In this document: piece after piece, positions 10,316-23,100 of the stretch | How positions within the stretch are numbered: the stretch's first letter is position 1 | How the letters are laid out: every line of letters begins with the position of its first letter | NCBI RefSeq assembly: GCF_019649055.1 | Contig: NW_026570350.1 | Location: 186,001 to 250,000, forward strand | DNA: 64,000 nt | From: Paramacrobiotus metropolitanus | Lineage: Eukaryota; Tardigrada; Eutardigrada; Parachela; Macrobiotidae | Reading direction: 5' to 3' | Position numbers and translations under genes: made by a program | Notes under the pieces: generated by a model | Database searches by the model: none | Told to the model about the DNA's origin: nothing | Seen by the model: the letters and a program-made list of their open reading frames with translations, nothing else

Positions 10316-13300
10316 CTATCCCGAGTGATTGCCCGCGCGGAGGCGCTGCTGCGGCGACAGACTGTTAGGCGTGGTCAGGACGAGGAGGTCGAGGCGGACG
10401 GTGAAAGGAAGCCGGGTGGTGGGCAGCTGGTGCCGGATCACGGCCACCATGGCCAGCGTGTCCAGCCGCGGCAGGAATTCCATCATGCAGAGATCTTCGT
10501 GGTCCACCAGGCCGTTGTCGGCCAGGAGGTTGGCGGCCTCCGGGATCTGGTTCGCCGGGGAGGTGCCGCCGAAGAGGAAGAGGCGATCCTCCACCACGCA
10601 GCAGCACATGCGCCGGCGGGGACACGGCACCACGGGACTACTGCCGAATTCTACGAAACAAATTGTGTTACGATTTTTTAAGGGACGAAACCCATTTTAT
10701 CACCGTCGACCAGTTTTAATTCGGTCAAATAGTACGAGTACTTTTAAAAAATCAGGCTAGTATTAACGGCCGTTAATGCCAGTATTAATAATAAAAGCCA
10801 CTAAATAATTTTATTCATTATAATAATTAATCTATGAAAATTTATTTACTATTCTGCACATTTAAAATAATACATTTATTTTCGGTTAACAATTTTATTA
10901 AGTAATAAAGTACTCAAACAATGTGCAATGCACACATTAATCCACAAGTATTCGTTTTTTATTCTAGACAACTAAAGTAAAACCTTTATTTTCGGTCAAC
11001 AATTTCGTTAAATACTCAAATACAAGCCTGTCGACAAATTGAGCATTAATAATACAGCAAACATTAGAAATTTATGGGCAACACGTAAATCTTTACTAAC
11101 GTAGACTACGTAGTAAACGTAGTGCAGTGACCATCATTTAAGCTGTAACTTCGCGCCAATATCGCTCTACCTGTTCCTTTACATGCTGAATTTGTCAACA
11201 GGCATGTGCATGTACTACAATCAATAAACTAGTTTTTAAAATTGAATAAGTAAAAGTAAACGCAAATTTCATTTTTCCCTTACTGATCTCGTTCCAGCGC
11301 ATCAGCCGCTGATCGAACACCCACAGATCGTTGAAATGATCGCGCCCATTGAACCCGCCGAAGATGTGCATGCGGCCCTGGTGGAGGAACGAGGCGTGGG
11401 AGCGGCGGGCGGGCGGGGCATACCGCAGGACATGGTGCAGCCAGGCGTTGTGCTCCACGTCGTATTCGTGCAGGAAGTTCTCGTACTTCTCCGTCCCGGT
11501 GTGCAGGCCCTCTTCGTCCAGATCGCCGCGGCCGCCCCACAGAAGGAGGTGCCCGTCCACCACCTGCATGGTGGCGAAGTCGCGCGGCATCGGGCGCAGG
11601 CCGGCGGGGACGACGTGATGCCAGGTCATGGTGGGGATGTGCAACCGGTACAGCTCCGACGAGAACCGGTCGCCTTGCTCTTCGAACCCACCTGGGAATA
11701 AAACATAAAATAGTTGCGCACATAAAGGTCAGTAACGCATTTTATTTTCCTTTCTTTTCTTATTCATTTTATTTTCTTATTCATTTTGTTTTGATTTTAT
11801 TTTCTTATTTAATTTATTTTCTTATTCATTTCATTGTATTCTAAACTCATTAATTTAGTTTTCCTTCTACTAATTATTTAGTTAACTCACACTTATTTTT
11901 ATATTAATAATATTATCTGTATTTTACGCCTAATGTTGTACCGTATTTTATATTATTTTAGCAAACGAAAAAAGTTCTGAGGAACCTTTATTTTTAAAAA
12001 AAATTGTATCGTTTTTTTTATATTGTTAGTATTAAAGGAAAAAATGTTAGCCTGCGTAGGCATCATCAGTTGTTTTCATCGCTTAAAATCATTAATTATA
12101 AATACTCTCGGGAGTCGGTACAGCTTCCACGAAATAAATACTTACTCTCGGTACATCAGTGTGTCAAGTAAAAATAAATAAACAATTCCAATGAAATTAT
12201 TATGAAATGTTTTTAGTAAAAATGAATGATATCGGTAATAAAAGTAATTAAAGAGCATTACGTAGGGTATTAGAAAATATAAAATAAATAATAGATTAGA
12301 ACTAAAACCGAAGAAACCTAAAGAAAAACAGCAAAACAAAAACAAATTGCTGCGTACCGAAAATGTACATATCATCGCCGAGGATGGTGGCCGCATGCCC
12401 GTCGCGCTTCTCCGGGACGATGCCCTGGACCGCCGGTCGCCACCAGACCGCCCGCTGCGTATCGTACACGTACAGGGTGTTGCAGGCGCCGTCCAGGTCG
12501 TTGCGGCCGCCCCAGATCAGCACGCACTGCTGCCAGACGACGGCCGAGTGGCCGTAGCGGTGGAAGGGGACCTGCGATTGCCGGCAGTCCTCGTCAAAGC
12601 CGCCGGTGGGCGGCGGCAGGGCTTTCCAGCGCAGGGTGGCCGTCTGCAGGACGTAGATCTCCATCGGCCGATTGGACTCGAAATCCTCACCCGAACAATA
12701 CCCGCCTATCGACAAAATTAGACTGGTTCAATAATTTTTAAATTAAATATTGTCACTTAAAACAAATGCTAACTTTCCTAGATATTGTATGTCTACTTTT
12801 TATATGAGCGCCAGATAATACTGAATTTGTAAAACTGTTAATCATTTTTTAATCAGATGAATTATTTTTAAATATATTAATTATTTTTAATAATTATTAA
12901 TTATTTTAATTACTATTTTACTTTGAAATTATTTATACTTATTTTTCTTACATTGTTATTACAGTATTAATCATAGTAGTCTAGTAGCATGCCAGCAGGC
13001 TGCAAAAATGGAAATAAATACTAGTACATTGCGTTTCTATTTTTCCATATCCTTTGTTTTCTGCCAGATTTTATTCATTTGTACATCGTAAATTAACTGC
13101 AATGATTTTCACATCACAAAGTCTAGGAAAATTTTCCTTTTTTCGGTGTATAAAATTGTATTTAGATGAAATACAAATATTTCTAATAATTAATAAGTGA
13201 CTGATTTTAATGGATCTTAACAGAAATCGTTGTAAAATGGCTACATGCGGCGGAGAATTTCGGAACATCGGTAGCAAACAACACCACTTAAAAATTAAAA

Positions 13301-13741
13301 TGCCAAATTTCCTATTTATATAATTAAGAACCAATTCTTTTTTTAAATTTTAATCATTCAATGTATTTACTACTGAAAAATCAGCGTCTCCCACAATTTT
13401 CCATTGCGACAGTACAGTCGAACATCGTTCAAACAGTTTCCTGGAAAGCAAAAACGGTACTTACCAAACGAGTAGATCTTATCGTCAATCGCCTGCAAGA
13501 AATCAGGGTCACCCGTTAGGAAACGGATCGTATCAACGGAGAACTTTGCCGCGGACGCATAACGCAGACAAAAATATTTACGCATAACGGCGATAACGCA
13601 GACAAAAACTGCCATTTTACGCGCTGTCCTGAAGTACGGTACACAGATATTCGTAACTGCATATTTTTAATAAATACTTCCACTTACCACCGCCGCATGA
13701 TTGACTTTCTTAGGGCCTCCATCTAGACGCGTTATCCACAT
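10316..13741 (-). CDS. Klhdc3: Kelch domain-containing protein 3 (complete, five exons, 390 aa)
   Basis: Exons: 13741-13688, 13492-13465, 12705-12358, 11691-11284, 10650-10316. All have GT/AG borders, and the phases add up to 391 codons. The protein starts MWITRLDGGPKKVNHAAV and runs through kelch repeats: YSFGGYCSGEDFE, VLIWGGRNDLDGACN, MYIFGG, LLLWGGRGD, MHIFGGFNGRDHFNDLWVF and CPRRRMCCCVVEDRLFLFGG. These match the KLHDC3/Peas family, and the length is close to the 382 aa of human KLHDC3. The family forms a six-bladed beta-propeller. The human protein is a CUL2 E3-ligase substrate receptor that recognises C-terminal glycine degrons (established knowledge). The second exon is only 28 nt. The donor of exon 3 is gtacgc and that of exon 4 is gtaagg. 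The least certain junction is exon 4 to 5 (acceptor tttcgtag). Confidence 0.93.
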
Positions 13742-15221
13742 GGTGAATTACACGTCCAGGAAAACTTGCGGAAGATCAAGACAGCAACTGCAAAATAATC
13801 AACTTCTCCAAAAACGCAAACGAACGAAAATTCAGTCAAAATAAAACAGCGCACTCGATAACATTCCTGTCGATACAGACCACAAAATGCATAGAAGTAA
13901 CGGGAAATATTAGAACGCGCAGCTACTACAGATAAATGCAACGGGCGTTAGTGCTTCCCAGTATTGTGCCAGCTGTGCCGCTTATGCACTACGGAGAATG
14001 CATTACGGCCGCACCACGATATTACATCAGTCATCGGTGATGGTTTTGCTTACTGTTTCCTGTCTTTCTGAGGTTTCGCGAATCTTTCGCAAGGATAGGA
14101 CTGGCAAATTAACAAACAATGAAAACAGTTACAAATCACAACCTCAGGAAAATCAGTGCAGAAATAGAAATCGGGCTGTCTTGCACAACGACGGTCGACG
14201 GATAACTTCACACTTCACAGTCGCTGTACCGAAAACACAATACCGAAAACAGCGTGTCAAAGATTCACCGCTGTGACACGGTCAACTTCACAATCACACA
14301 ATGAAAATGTTTCAAAATAAAATCGATACTGATTCTAAAAGAATATGAAATTAGAAAATAAGAAAGAATTGCTTTACTTGCAAGTTTGATTTGTTACGTT
14401 CGCAAAAAATCAAAACTATTGCAACCGGAAACAAGATGTTGCACATTCCATTCCAGTTCTTCCACATTCCAAACAAGGCCACATTCCATTCCAGTTCCAC
14501 TACTCCAAGCATTGGGACTGCCACTTCCAAAGCGATAAAAGAGCGGAAGCTAATAATTGACATTTGACAATATAATTGGTTAAAGTGATGTGAGGAATTT
14601 TTTATATTAGTGATAATCACACATTTGTTTAATTTTTTAACAATTTTTAGTACGGGAATATCACAAGCGCTAACGAGTAGTAGTTAGTATCTGTAAACTG
14701 TAAAGACTAACGGTTGTAATTAAGTACTAATTACAAACGGTCCCGTCTCGTGCGGTCGTGTTTATTAAGACAAATTTTCCTTCGATCGATAACTTCTTTT
14801 TCCGACGAAATTCAGTTTCTGTTTTATTGTATTGGGAACTCATGCTATTGTTGAAAACCACAACATGCAATTTTGAGCTAGTTTCTTTAGATTTTTACAA
14901 TTTCCCCATCAGATATTTAAAAAATTTAAATTCTGGCTCACCGGTGTACGTACGTATAATATTTATTATATTCGAGGTGATTGCGTACAGTTCAGTGCTG
15001 AGGCCGTTAGGCGGTATACAGAGAACAGCTGTACGTGTACGCATCGTAGAGGTACGTAACGTAGAGGGTTCCCATTGTACTGTAGTCTACGGAGAGTTTC
15101 GGTGCAGAATTTTTTGTAGAGGTGTACGAACGAGGAGGTTTTACTGTGCACACTACGTCGGTGCGCTACATTATGGCGACTTACACTTTGCCGACCACAC
15201 GCACGACGCCGATCGTCACGA

Positions 15222-15335
15222 GGGTGAAACCTAAGAAACCTACGAAAAAAAACCTAAGAATCGGAAGAAACTTAAGAAAATCTAAGAGGTCCAAGAAAAC
15301 TAAGAAGTTTAAGTAACCTAAGAAAGTCTAAAATT
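15222..15335. repeat. array of cctaagaaa-like motifs
   Basis: About ten imperfect copies of (c)ctaagaaa, reverse-oriented to the 7200-7335 array. Translates as a Lys/Arg-rich stretch, which explains a spurious open frame. Upstream DNA (gccgaccacacgcacgacg) loosely recalls sequence beside the 7.2-kb array. Confidence 0.6.
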
Positions 15336-16567
15336 ACTCTATGACGACTTCGTGTTTTACGTAGTACTAGTGACGGTTGACCAATTTCGTGGACGAAATG
15401 CATGACGGGTCACCGTACCAAACACGGCAGCATCAAGAACACACCGTCAACGATAACAGTGCTTCTCTGTCAGCTGAGTTTCTACCGGTTTGACTATCGA
15501 GTATCGACTCCGGCTGATCAGGGCAGAACGCTGGAGAGTGTCGGAACTGCGGCTATGCCGCGCCCTACTCCGGCGTCGGTGAGTCTTCAAGAAGACCTTC
15601 CGTGCAACATGAAGCAAGCTTTTCACCAGTCCATTCCGTTTTCGGGTACACTGATTTCGGACTACTCACTACCCATTACCCAGTATAGTGAAAGTAGACA
15701 TGACTCATGAGTGTTCCTGCCCGAATCCATACCAGAAACCTGTGAAACCACCACCACGAAAAGTCCTCATCCCGTAAAGGTCAACTTCTGTAAACAAATT
15801 AAAAGTGGTAGGATACCAACAAGGGAAGTGCACCGCTTCAGGCTAGCACTATATGCCATTCAAGAGACAACATAAATGCCATTTTGTAATATTCTGTACT
15901 TCCCATGGCACGGTTAGTACACGTTACGTTTTTCCGGAAATGAGGTTTGACTTGTAGTTGTTTGATGTACATTCCTTATCGTTAGTATCACACCGTATCC
16001 CGCACTGTATGTATCTCTCATGTATCTTACAAATTTGCTACTTTTCTTTAATCACTGCCGTATCCCACTGTATTTGTGCAGTATCCTTTACGCATTTCGA
16101 AAGTATTCCACTAGGAAAATTATCCGGATACTTGACAGATGCTCGACGGATACACTAAGGTACATTGGGATGCTGCAGTAAGGGATAACATGTTTTTGTT
16201 TACCGCCAATTAATAATAATATTATATAGATACTAGTAGACCCCGCGCAAACTGCGCGGAACAAATCAGCTACAAATAATTTACGTTATATACAGGCTGC
16301 TCTAAGACTCAAATTATGATTGAGATACTGTACTAATAGGAAGAATACGGATCATAATTACAAATTCTATATTTTAAATTCGATTATGTGTTGCAACTTG
16401 CAAGTGTACTGGTAAAATTACCTATACTTCTACGGTAGTATGGCTGACACCGCGCAAAGTGCGCAGAGGAAATCGACTGCTGCCTGATGATAAATGCAGT
16501 TAAAATAAAAATTAGCGCATTTGCTAATACAGTTAACTTCGCTGACAAAAACTAAGTTATTACCGAA

Positions 16568-17034
16568 TTACCGTAATTATCGAATTTGCACCTCCCCGCA
16601 TAATAAGGCACTATCCGTAATAAGTAAGCCCCCTCCCATAACCCGTTTGAAAAATAGCTCCTCCCCGAATCTGCCTCCCATGGGGGTGTTATTAAATGTT
16701 AAGCGCCACGAAATGATAGATATAAGGCCAATTGCTTCATAATAACTGCTATGATGTAATTAATAAACAGTAAACGGTCACAAAAATAATTCGGTGCTAT
16801 GCTTCAGAATGCTGCTCGTAAGGTTCTGAAACTGCAAACACCGGTATCTACTGCGTTCATTTTCAATGGAACAGAATGCGCAGTTGTTTGAAAATAAACG
16901 TCCACTTCTGAAAAATACCGTTTGAAAAATAGTACCACCCCCAGAAATAACGCCTCCTCCCCGAAATAAGATCCCCTACTCCAGGACGTTTGAACTTTTG
17001 CACCCCAGGGGTGCAAATTCGATAATTACGGTAA
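16568..17034. mobile_element. MITE-like element with 25-bp terminal inverted repeats
   Basis: Left end ttaccgtaattatcgaattt (16568 on, continuing gcacc to 16592) is the exact reverse complement of 17010-17034. The interior has C-rich motifs (cctcccc, gcctcctccccgaaataa) and gtttgaaaaatag twice, at about 16647 and 16920. No transposase frame. The size (467 bp), the TIRs and the lack of coding potential fit a non-autonomous DNA transposon. Family not recognised. Confidence 0.65.
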
Positions 17035-20000
17035 GTGATTTTTTTCCAGCGGCAAGTGGCAATCCCACACCAACTAACTACTTAATACTTAACTAACTAT
17101 AAAAGGTTCAATTGTTGCAGTCTTGCAGAGCTGGCTGATAAACTGTAAGAAAAAAACTGCCAAACGATGTCTCACTTGATTGCTGCTCCTCCTGCTTAGC
17201 GAGCTCCGCTCGCGCAGCAGCTCCGTTTCGCCTTCTGTAAATATCCGTTTTTCATTACTAATTTTAAAAATACCGTCTTTCATCGGTATAATACGAAACT
17301 AAAGAAACAGTGTCAACAGAGAAATGATTAGGTTAAAACTACCGCAAAACACTGCCTTTTACCTAAGTATCAAGCAGCCACCGTCATCCCGCAGCTACTT
17401 GATAATTGGTACTGCCAGGCTGCCAGCAAGATTCGCGACGCATGCAGCTCTCACTTGGGACACTTCCCTAAGTTCCCTGGGTCGTTTGTGCGTTCGGTTG
17501 TCAAAATAACTTAAATCTTTCTTGTGCCTAAATTTTTATTATCCTTAAACCCACCGCTGTTAATATAATGTTTCTTAAAGCCATTGCAGACCAAATACAT
17601 CAAAACAAACAAAATTTTTCGAATTTTGTTTCACGATATAACCCGCGCAAGCTCTGCAGCAAGGCAGTTACTTTAAGTCTTCGCTGATTGGTTGTGTTGG
17701 GGTTCCGTAGACTTTGTATGATAGGGTTTTTTACAGTTTTCTCTCAAACGATGTTTGTTTTTTGAAATCCGAAAGTTGCGGGCTCATCTACGAAATCAGC
17801 GCTATCGAATGATCCGTAAATGTTGAATATTGATCCACTCTGCGATTCTGGGGGATTTGACAGACACACTGATCACGCCCCCTCTTAATCTTTTATTATA
17901 AAGGATTATATACGAGTACATGCCTGTACATCGGGACAGCTGGTGTATACTTACGAAAAAAAAATTATAACACCCAAAGTTGTTTTCCCCGGGATACACG
18001 AAGGATACTAGTACCTACTCGGGTAGAAGATAAGATACGGTGGGATACTGTGGCTTTCGAAGTTGGTACTCATGGAAACATCAGTTACGATTAGTATCCT
18101 GCACGTTACTGCGTATAGCGAATACTGTTAATATAGTCATATGACTCATATCATTCTGTATTTTAAACTAGGGTATCCCGCAGTACCCTCGTAGTATATT
18201 TTGTAGATCGTCCATGTATCCCGTTAATTTTCTTAGGTTTTTCGGCTTCCTTATGTTTCTCAGGTTTTCTTACAGTAGTCAGGTGTTGTGGTGGTATACT
18301 TATATGTTTTAATACGTAAAGGATATAGCAGAGAAACTTTAGGATGCGAAAATGAACAAAAAGGTACGAAAATTGTGAGGATACATGAGGGATACGCAGA
18401 GGAAACTGCGCGATACTATCGCCCGTTTTCTAGAGAAGTGAAGACGGGAAAACCGGTTTTATCGTGTGACCAATGTGGGCAAAACTCGCATGACGGGCTG
18501 ACGGCATACAAATGATACTGATGGCACCATCGGCATACTGACGGCACCATCGGCCAGGCGGTCCGACGAAAACCGAAGTGTACCGTATGTACTCGTTGCC
18601 TGAGAGTAAATTTCGAAAGATGACGAGTGACGACACATTCGAATTTCAGACTGACGGTTGTGCAGACTGACGGAGGCGTAATACGAGTACTAAGCGCATC
18701 GGCCAATCACAACTCGTATAATATCCGCATACGCCACAATTTTTCGGCGGGCGTACGCTGTATGAGGCTGAGTCTATAAAAAGCTTCTGCTGGTATCACT
18801 TGCAAAATTAGTCGGTCTCTGCAGACTTTGAAAGGAAAGCTCCGAGCTGCCCGTGATTTCCCTGTAAGTTGGGGAATTTTCGCTTTTGTTGGCTGACCAA
18901 AAGTGCATTCGTGTGATACTACTTAAAATTACCGATTTACTTGTTTGTGTTATTTGTGGCATACGGGAAACGTTTTTGCGTTAATAATATTGTTTATGTG
19001 TTAATACTGTGGAGCGAGTTTAACGGTCGCACGCGCGCCGTGGTGAATTTCCTGGTGCAACGAATTTTAATAAAAGCGCGCGGTGTGGAATGACAGGAAT
19101 GTGATCCTTTGTATTACGATTACGTCAATGCGGATGTTGTGGTTTTTCAATAATATCTGCCGTCTGTTAGCGCGTACTGCAGTGCAGTTATCAGATCTAC
19201 CAAGAGATATAAACAAAAGACTGTAAATCCATTGCACAAAAGAAGCCAGAACTGGGTGCGCCCGTCTGCATTCTGCTAAAGTTGCCTTTTCCGCTTTAAA
19301 GCCTACCGTACGAGCTAATTTATTTAGCTGCATATGCCAAATAATTTTCTTCCTTAAATGGTACATATTCTGTATTATTATTTTATTTTGAATTTTTTTA
19401 TTATTTTATTCTATATTTGTTACCATGTTGTTCTTAATTTATTATTATACTTTTGGAAATTATTTTATCCTGAATTTACCATTTATTCTGTAATTTATTT
19501 TCCATTATGATTATCAAGCAAACGATTATTTTCTTTTCATTTTATTGATCATTCATCGCTGCATCGTTCGCTTTACACGTGAATTAAACCACCTCAAAAA
19601 CCGCCACGAAATCATCCCTACACATTTTCCCACCGCGTCATCGCGCGGCCGCCGCGTTGCCCAACCGAAAGAGGTGAAGAAGAAGAAAAAACAAATAAAT
19701 CGAGGAGAGAGAGTAGAGAAGAAAAAACCACGAATCAACTGGTTGTGTTGTGGAAATCTTCCGCGAAAATCTCCTCTCCCGCCGCGCGCGAATGTTCTGC
19801 ATGAGGTAGTCGCCGCCCGCACAAAAACACATCCGTCATCTTTTTCTCGCATCAAAATGACCATTACAATTCAATGCGCGCGCGCCAGACAACAGAGAGA
19901 AGAACGCGAGAGAGAGAAGAAAAAGAACGCAATTTTAGTCAAAAATAAAGAAAACGTCGTCGTCGCCCCGCCCCCCATCGTCGCCACTGTTTTGACTGGA

Positions 20001-20151
20001 TTCCCGATGCACACATGACACGAATATAAATTCCCGACAATATAATCAACACGCTGCGCTGGATTTATTTGTCCCGAATTTTTCAGCCCATCGAATTATT
20101 TTCCGAATTTTTCCATCAATTATTTGTCCCAATAGTTGTCGATTTTCGCGT

Positions 20152-23100
20152 TCAGTGCAGCGCGTTGGCCGGGGTGGCCGCGCTGGCGCCCGTCATTTGC
20201 GGGATGCTGCTGCTGTTGACGGAGGCGGCCTTCTGCTTCAGCAGCGTCCAGTCGAACACGTAGTCGTACTGGTGGTTGAGGGTGCGGAAGAGGATACGGA
20301 ATAACTGCCGCAGATACATGTAGTCGGGCGCTTCTTCGAAGCGCAATCCGCGACAGTAGTTCAGATACATGGCGAATTCAGCCGGATAGCCCTGTAATCA
20401 TTTATCCAATTTATACCGATTATTTACTGTGAAAAATCCTCTTCAACGTTCAGTGAATAATTTACCGATAAAAATAAAATTTAAAAATAAAATTTGCAAC
20501 CACATAGATTTGTCATTTGCACATAGTAATAATAATATCATTATCTGTTAACGAAATTTTAAAAAAATTATATACTACAGAAAGAGCCTCTTTAATGCTG
20601 AAATAATAGAGCAACAATTATTATAAATCAGTAAAAATTAAAAATCACAGCTCTGATAACTTTGCACGAATATTAAACACAACAACAAATAAATATAATT
20701 ACCCACTGAAATTTGAATAACTGTTTACAAAAGCTGCAACATAAAAAGATCATTTAACACCCAATTGAAACAGAAATCACTAAATAAAATTTAAACAATC
20801 TATTAATAAAGCACGCGAAATCAAAACAAAATTAATTCTTATACTTACTTATACCACAAAACATGTTGATTTTTAAAATGTTTTAGCAATCACGTAAATT
20901 ATTAATAAAAAATAAATGTCAGCTGATGTACGATGGCTACAAGCACCGCTGACGCCATTATGAAAATTTTGACAACACGGCCGGATGCATTCCGACCCAT
21001 CCACCATGAATTTAAAAGAAGCCCCAATTCTTCAAATGGAGAGAAAAGGGGGAAATTTTGTAAACCTACGATTCTTAAATATTACCCATACCAGCTGATA
21101 AATTTAACAACAATTTTTAAACGAGCATTAACTGAATATAACGAACAATAACGACATCATCAACAAACAAAATTATTCGAAAAAATTTAAAACAAATTGC
21201 TGAAAATTCAATAACCCAGAAAATGCATGGTCCGTACCTTGCAGAGCGTTTCCACTACAGTGGTCATCTTGCGCTCGCTAATCTTCTCGTACTTCTGCTT
21301 CTTATTGGCGGCCTTGAGGCCCTGCCAGGGCAGACTGCCGCGGTTGAAGTACATCATCACGTAGCCCAGAGATTCCATATCGTCACGACGACTGCAACAA
21401 CCAGCATCTTTACTTTTCATGCCGCATTGGCTATTGATTCGCCGGCTCTGACATCATCGCCGCCTTCCAGCTGTTCCACAAAATATTATCCAAATTCGAA
21501 AGAACTCACCTTTGTTCAATGCCGAGGTGAGCGTTTATGGAGGCATACCGGGCCGTCCCGGTCAAATTCTTATCTTCCCGATAGGCAATATGCTGGCGCG
21601 TGCGACTATCGCGGTACTTCTTGGCCAGACCGAAGTCAATTAGAAAAAGCTGCAATGAACATCAGGCAACTCAAATTAATTCAGAATTTAATTCCCAACT
21701 GTTCCGAATTAATTTCGATTTTTTTCGACTGGTTCTCAGGTCACTGGAATTTCAAATATGATAAATTCCTGATTATTAAGTATGCTATGAACATTCCGAA
21801 TTAATTTTTCAGAACCCTTTCTTCATTAATGAATTTTAAATTGAATTAATTCCTATTAAATAAGCACATTATAATTATTCCGAATAATTAAGCTTTTTTC
21901 GACTGTTTCTTCCATCACTTAAATTTTAAAAATAATTTATTCCTAATTATTAAGTACACTGTAATCAGTTCGAATTAAGTCAGATTTTTTTTCCGACTAC
22001 TTCTTCCGTTACTTCAAGTTGAACTTCAATTAATTCCTAATTATCAAAATATTAACACACTGTACAGTGTACAGATACTCGTACCATAGTATCGAATTAA
22101 TTCAGATTTTCCAGAAAAACTTCTTCCACGATCTCAATTTTAAATTGAATTAATTCCTACTTAATCAACTTAAGTATTATATTTCCCGAATTAATCACAG
22201 TTACTGGAATTGATAATGATATCGAAAAATGCGATTATCATATCAACAATTTCAAACCAAAAACGCGACAATATTCCGCACGTAACATTCATAAAAACTA
22301 TAAGAAAACGTGACGAATTAATTTACGCAGTAATATGCTAAAATGTCAATAATCCGGAAACGAACAGCCAACACACGTGACCGCAATCCAACGAAACACG
22401 GCTGCATCATTATCACGAAAAGTCATCTCCATCTTCCAGCAATTACCAAAATTAAATTAGTCAATTTTTAAATCGATCAAATTCCCAGACCCAACTGATT
22501 TTCCGCGCAAAATCATTACACGTCTAAAATAAAATCACCGAGAAATTCCACCCGTGACCGAGAAAAAAAATCTCAAAAATCCCCTTTTTCCCTATATACA
22601 AAATCCCCATAATCCTCCAATTAGCTAATGACCAAATTCCCCTTCAAATCTGCGTGATGGGATTATCCATTATGCAGGAGCTTGCACCAGCACGTACACG
22701 CGGCGAAAACAGACCCGATAACGCACAACAGCGCCTCCATGCACACCGGGAAATGCCGGTGCATTCCGGGAAAATCAATCACACCAGCTGATCCCATTCT
22801 GAGCGCTTTCTCCCTTTCTCCCGCACCGCCTGATCTCTGACGGCGGAAAGCCGAAACCTCTCCCCGACCCCGGCACCGGGAACTGTTTTTCCCCCTGCTT
22901 CCCCGTCAAACGGAAGTGCCGAGCGAAACAGTCATCCCTTGTTGCGGCTGATCCAACTCCATCATGATTTTTCCCCAGAAAAATGCCCCTTTGACAAATT
23001 AATTAACTTCTCGCAGAAGCGAGCTATTCTGCCCTTTTTCTCGCAATTATAAAATCAAACGATAACGCAGTTTTCCAAAATACGTGATACGTAATGTGAG

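Larger units (their letters stand above)
13742..20151. other. gene-poor region with repeats
   Basis: About 6.4 kb between the 5' end of Klhdc3 and the 3' end of CK1 alpha. No protein family recognised in any frame. Contains ATTCC-like direct repeats (14440-14505), a cctaagaaa array (15222-15335), GTATCC/GGATAC-rich stretches (15975-16150 and 17985-18415), two related CCGCGCAAA hairpin motifs (16243 and 16450), and a TIR element (16568-17034). The 157-aa open frame at 19545-20018 is Lys/Arg-rich low complexity next to the CK1 alpha stop and probably lies in its 3' UTR or beyond. Confidence 0.5.

Noticed and set aside
11336-11701. plus-strand open frames over Klhdc3 exon 4 (and 12347-12721, 10325-10760)
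   Set aside because: Shadows of GC-rich kelch exons. The minus frames carry the conserved kelch motifs and consistent splice phases.
15122-15316. basic 64-aa frame (KKPTKKNLRIG...)
   Set aside because: Produced entirely by the cctaagaaa array.
19545-20018. 157-aa Lys/Arg/Glu-rich open frame
   Set aside because: Low-complexity purine-rich DNA beside the CK1 alpha stop. No domain, and overlapping frames are open on the other strand.
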